A DNA stretch of 64,000 bases from Kiritimatiellia bacterium (GTDB taxonomy: Bacteria > Verrucomicrobiota > Kiritimatiellia > RFP12 > UBA1067): positions 1-64,000 of the forward strand of contig JAQIBS010000167.1 of assembly GCA_027858965.1 (NCBI GenBank), read 5' to 3'. Position numbers and translations under genes: made by a program. The notes below the pieces were generated by a model. The model was given only the letters and a program-made list of their open reading frames with translations, did not search any database and had not been told where the DNA came from. Within the stretch, counting starts at the first letter, position 1. Each line of letters starts with the position of its first letter. Below are positions 60,971 through 64,000 of the stretch, one piece after another.

Positions 60971-63688
60971 TTGAAAACGTTTGTTTCTTTGATTTTTACG
61001 TTTTGTTTTGTGACCTGTATTATGCATTGTGCGATTGGAAGTATGTATTATGTAGACGATTCAAAACCGAATGATTCAGGTGACGGCACAAGCTGGGGCA
61101 CGGCTAAGAAAACAATCCAGGCGGCAGTTGATGTGACAGTGGATGGAGACACCATCCAAGTGACAGATGGAACGTATCCGCTGACCTCAGAGATTCTAGT
61201 TGCAACGGATATTGTAATAGAAAGTATCAATGGTCCCGGTGTTACGGTGGTTGACGGACAGGACGGGGTACGTGTATTTAATCTGGAAGATAGTTTCTGT
61301 ATGCTTAGTGGTTTTATGATCACGAATGGTTATACAACTATTGGTGGTGGAGGAATTTCCTGCGTGAACACAAATCCGGTTATTTCGGATTGTGTGATTT
61401 CCGGGTGTTATGGTGGGTATGGTGGAGGATCTTATTACGGAACGCTGAATAACTGTACAATATCCGGTAATGCCTCCAGTCGCCTAGGTGGCGGATCTTA
61501 TAGCGGAACGTTGAATAACTGTATAATATCAGATAATGCAACAAATAATGACGGAGGGGGCTCTTATGGAGGAGCGCTGAATAACTGCATAATATCCGGT
61601 AATACTGCTCATTACAAGGGAGGAGGGACTTATGGAGGGTTGCAGAATAATTGTGCTATATTCGGCAATACAGCTGATAGCTATGGAGGAGGATCTTACC
61701 AAGGGACGCTGAATAATTGTGCTATATTCGGTAATACAGCTAATAGAAATGGTGGCGGATCTTATTACGGAACGCTGAATAACTGCACAATTATTGGAAA
61801 TACATCTTCGGAAGGTGGCGGTTCTTGGATCAGCACTCTCAGAAACAGTATTGTCTATTACAACGAGGCAAAATATAGCCCCAACTATTATTCCGGAAAT
61901 TTTTATAGTTCATGTACTACGCCATTGCCTTCCGGTTCAGGTAATTTCGATGATCCACCACAGATTGCAGGAACAAACAACTGGCATCTTCTTTTGGATT
62001 CTCCCTGTGTCAACGCTGGCTCTATGGAGTATTTGAACGGCACTCTCGATTTTTACGGTGAACCTCGTACCAACGGTGTTGTGGATGTGGGGTGTGACGA
62101 GCTTTGGGCAGACGGCCTGACCGGAGATCTGGAGATGGCTATTGACATGCCTTGCGGCACGAATGGAGTAATGGGAATTCCGATTGAATTCAGGGTGATG
62201 ATTTTTGGTCAGCCATCCATGTACTTTCTTGATTTCGATGATGGGACTGCGACAACGAATCTGTGTTTTGTGTCGCATGTATTTACTAATCCCGGTAGTT
62301 ATACAGTAACTCTCACTGCTTCGAATTCAACGGGCATGGTATCGACCGATATTGTGGTTATTGTTGACGATGGTTGTCGTTATGTAAGTACGGATGGGGA
62401 TGATGCCAACAGTGGTCTGAGCTGGACAGAGGCCAAAGCGACAATCCAGGCAGGTGTAGATTCTGCAATCAACGGATGTGTGGTATGGGTGGATGATGGC
62501 ATTTACTCTCTCTCTTCGCAAGTAACATTAGTAACGGATGGGATTACGGTCAGTTCTGCCAATGGTCCTGAGAAGACTGTCATTGATTGCGGTAGAGTCT
62601 GTCGTGGATTCTGTCTGGAATGTCCGGAAGATTGTTTTTTTGCTATTAGTGGATTTACAATTACAAATGGTTATACAACTTCTGGAGGTGGAGGAGTTTA
62701 CTGCGTAAATATGAATCCGGTTATTTCGGATTGTGTGATATCCGGGTGTTATAGCGGGTATGGAGGAGGAGCTTGTTATGGCACGCTGAATAACTGTACA
62801 ATATCAGGTAATGTCTCTGGTGGGAGAGGAGGAGGATCTTGTTACGCAACTCTGAATAACTGTACAATATCCGGTAATACTGCTAATAGCGAAGGAGGAG
62901 GATCTTGTAACGGAACGCTGAATAACTGTGCAATATCCGGTAATACTGCTAATAGCTATGGTGGCGGATCTTATTACGGAACGCTGAATAACTGTACAAT
63001 TATTGGGAATAAGTCTTCGAAAGGTGGCGGTTCTTGTGGAGGTACTCTGAAAAACAGTATCGTATATTACAACATGGCCCCGTCCAATCCGAACTTTTAT
63101 AATGGTAGTTTCTATTATTCCTGCTCAACGCCACTACCCTCCGGTTCCGGTAATTTCAATGCCCCGCCGCAGTTTGAAGGAACAAGCAACTGGCATCTTC
63201 TTCCTGGGTCTCCCTGTGTCGATGCCGGTTCAATGGAGTATCTGCAGGGGGCTCTCGATCTTGATGGTGAACCCCGTGCCAACGGTGTTGCGGACGTGGG
63301 GTGTGATGAGTTGTGGTATAGCTTTGATCATTGGATGGGTATTAATGGATTAACAGGTTTTCCTGAAGATGTTTTTGTTGAGGACCGGAACGATGATGGA
63401 ATAATCAACGGCTTTGATTATGTGTTTGGCGACAACTTGTCTTCTGGAGAAAAAATGCTCGATATCGACATGGTTAACAAAATTCCTGTTGTAATAGTTC
63501 CTGTACAGGATGCAGCCACTATTCCTTATGTTGATGTTAATGTTTTAGGAAGTACTAATTTAACAGATTGGAATTTGTCTGTTATTCCAATGCTTGATCC
63601 TGTTGGAAAACCAGCGAACAGAAGTTGGCTCCAGACGGAAGATGAATATGACAAGGCCTTTTTTAAACTGAAAGCCATACTTAAATGA
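60971..63688 (+). CDS. Large secreted beta-helix surface protein with tandem repeats and a PKD domain
   Basis: 905 aa from TTG 60971 (AGGAG 5 bases before); ATG 60947 is the alternative but lacks a ribosome binding site. Signal peptide at about 1-24. Two similar halves each open with a MYYVDDSKPNDSGDGTSWG-like beta-helix entrance, then 22-residue units of type GGGSYYGTLNNCTISGNTAN: seven in the first half and five in the second. A PKD-like domain (about 380-450, FLDFDDGTATTNLCFVSHVF) joins them. Near the C-terminus EDRNDDGIINGFDYVFG is a dockerin-like calcium loop. It resembles polymorphic adhesins or polysaccharide-binding proteins; substrate unknown. Confidence 0.85.
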   Translation: MKTFVSLIFTFCFVTCIMHCAIGSMYYVDDSKPNDSGDGTSWGTAKKTIQAAVDVTVDGDTIQVTDGTYPLTSEILVATDIVIESINGPGVTVVDGQDGVRVFNLEDSFCMLSGFMITNGYTTIGGGGISCVNTNPVISDCVISGCYGGYGGGSYYGTLNNCTISGNASSRLGGGSYSGTLNNCIISDNATNNDGGGSYGGALNNCIISGNTAHYKGGGTYGGLQNNCAIFGNTADSYGGGSYQGTLNNCAIFGNTANRNGGGSYYGTLNNCTIIGNTSSEGGGSWISTLRNSIVYYNEAKYSPNYYSGNFYSSCTTPLPSGSGNFDDPPQIAGTNNWHLLLDSPCVNAGSMEYLNGTLDFYGEPRTNGVVDVGCDELWADGLTGDLEMAIDMPCGTNGVMGIPIEFRVMIFGQPSMYFLDFDDGTATTNLCFVSHVFTNPGSYTVTLTASNSTGMVSTDIVVIVDDGCRYVSTDGDDANSGLSWTEAKATIQAGVDSAINGCVVWVDDGIYSLSSQVTLVTDGITVSSANGPEKTVIDCGRVCRGFCLECPEDCFFAISGFTITNGYTTSGGGGVYCVNMNPVISDCVISGCYSGYGGGACYGTLNNCTISGNVSGGRGGGSCYATLNNCTISGNTANSEGGGSCNGTLNNCAISGNTANSYGGGSYYGTLNNCTIIGNKSSKGGGSCGGTLKNSIVYYNMAPSNPNFYNGSFYYSCSTPLPSGSGNFNAPPQFEGTSNWHLLPGSPCVDAGSMEYLQGALDLDGEPRANGVADVGCDELWYSFDHWMGINGLTGFPEDVFVEDRNDDGIINGFDYVFGDNLSSGEKMLDIDMVNKIPVVIVPVQDAATIPYVDVNVLGSTNLTDWNLSVIPMLDPVGKPANRSWLQTEDEYDKAFFKLKAILK
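61421..61875 (+). repeat. 66-bp tandem repeat array, first half (7 units)
   Basis: Units start GGTGGAGGATCTTATTACGG and contain AACTGTACAATATCCGGTAA; they run head to tail in frame, the last one degenerate. Each unit is one 22-residue helix rung. Confidence 0.85.
62762..63085 (+). repeat. 66-bp tandem repeat array, second half (5 units)
   Basis: The same unit as in the first array with Cys variants (GGGSCYATLNNCTISGN, GGGSCNGTLNNCAISGN). The high DNA identity between arrays gives substrate for recombination between the halves. Confidence 0.85.
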
Positions 63689-63758
63689 CGTACACATTTG
63701 ATTAGCAGGCATGATCACTTAGTGACTATTTTAAGCGGGCATCAGGGGCTTGCTTGCC

Positions 63759-64000
63759 TTAGGATGCGAAAGGATCATCATGCCAGACGAATGGTTCGTG
63801 CGGAAGCAGACTCATATCAAAGCGCAGGAGCAGGTCAGAGAGAGAGAGCTCTTCATTTTCTTCAGCCCAGCCACAGGAGGCGGCCAGGGCTCCGATAATT
63901 TTTTCAGGAGAGACACCTGCCTCCCGGAAGAAAGAGACCCGCGTATCGCCATGGCGTTTAGCCAGCCTGCGTCCATCAGGCCCTACCACCAGCGGAAGAT
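63759..64000 (-). CDS. gluQ: Glutamyl-Q tRNA(Asp) synthetase-like, C-terminal part (partial)
   Basis: Open to the right edge; the visible part reads LPLVVGPDGRRLAKRHGDTR, then FFREAGVSPEKIIGALAASC, ending ...HDDPFAS. LAKRHGD is the KMSKS-type loop of the GluRS class. The protein ends about 70 residues after this motif, whereas GltX continues with an anticodon-binding domain of about 150 or more, so a truncated GluQ-RS form is more likely. GluQ-RS attaches glutamate to queuosine in tRNA-Asp. Confidence 0.75.
   Translation of the reverse strand, partial: LPLVVGPDGRRLAKRHGDTRVSFFREAGVSPEKIIGALAASCGWAEENEELSLSDLLLRFDMSLLPHEPFVWHDDPFAS

Noticed and set aside
61421..63085. CRISPR-like array
   Set aside because: The repeats are 66 bp, contiguous, in frame and without unique spacers; they encode beta-helix rungs.

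Overview
The window looks like chromosomal DNA of a PVC-superphylum bacterium, most likely Kiritimatiellota/Lentisphaerae-like. This is inferred from gene content: a MurC-MurB fusion next to ddl-ftsQ-ftsA and a divergent ftsZ, an Rnf complex, secreted beta-helix, SGNH and PQQ-propeller proteins, a Tat-exported Gfo/Idh/MocA oxidoreductase, and many short dispersed intergenic repeats. No rRNA, tRNA or CRISPR array was recognised. Both window ends cut genes: an MntA-type antitoxin on the left and a GluQ-RS-like synthetase on the right.

Positions 1-10600 are an accessory island dense in toxin-antitoxin (TA) genes: MntA/HepT, an AbiEi/AbiEii pair with a coupled DUF3465 gene, a HigBA-like pair, a ParE-like pair and a RelE/Phd-like pair. 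It also carries an intact IS1182-family element (492-2622, 18-bp inverted repeats, 7-bp target duplication) with an AbrB-like passenger gene, an unrecognised two-gene unit (62-aa protein plus papain-like cysteine peptidase), and rearranged fragments of an antitoxin and a neighbouring gene. Positions 10600-14300 hold a secreted tandem SGNH hydrolase and a beta-helix protein.

Positions 14400-22100 form the envelope and division cluster sppA - murC/murB - ddl - ftsQ - ftsA - ftsZ, all on the plus strand, with coupled or tight junctions in most places. Positions 22700-34300 hold a U32 peptidase-family protein, a Gfo/Idh/MocA protein, an RluA-type pseudouridine synthase, glmS, and a minus-strand group of fucP-like permease, PIN-PhoH ATPase and pgpA. 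Positions 34600-43600 hold two paralogous GYF_2/coiled-coil proteins, a membrane-anchored NERD protein, a Prc-type protease, dapF, rsmE and an rlmB-type methyltransferase. A GH20-like hydrolase follows.

Positions 46000-51700 encode Rnf subunits A, B, C, D and G. No rnfE is present, two unknown genes sit at its expected place, and repeat DNA interrupts the cluster. Positions 51800-60600 hold a nitronate-monooxygenase-like flavoprotein, a zinc-ribbon/PTS-EIIA fusion, the pyruvate dehydrogenase E1 subunits, a family 2 glycosyltransferase, a PQQ-propeller protein and tilS. The window ends with a large surface beta-helix protein built from 66-bp tandem repeats, then the tail of a GluQ-RS-like gene.

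The best candidates for something undescribed are the peptidase/small-protein pair (6926-8293), the DUF3465 gene coupled to AbiE, the self-regulating IS passenger gene, and the GYF-coiled-coil/NERD/Prc group.
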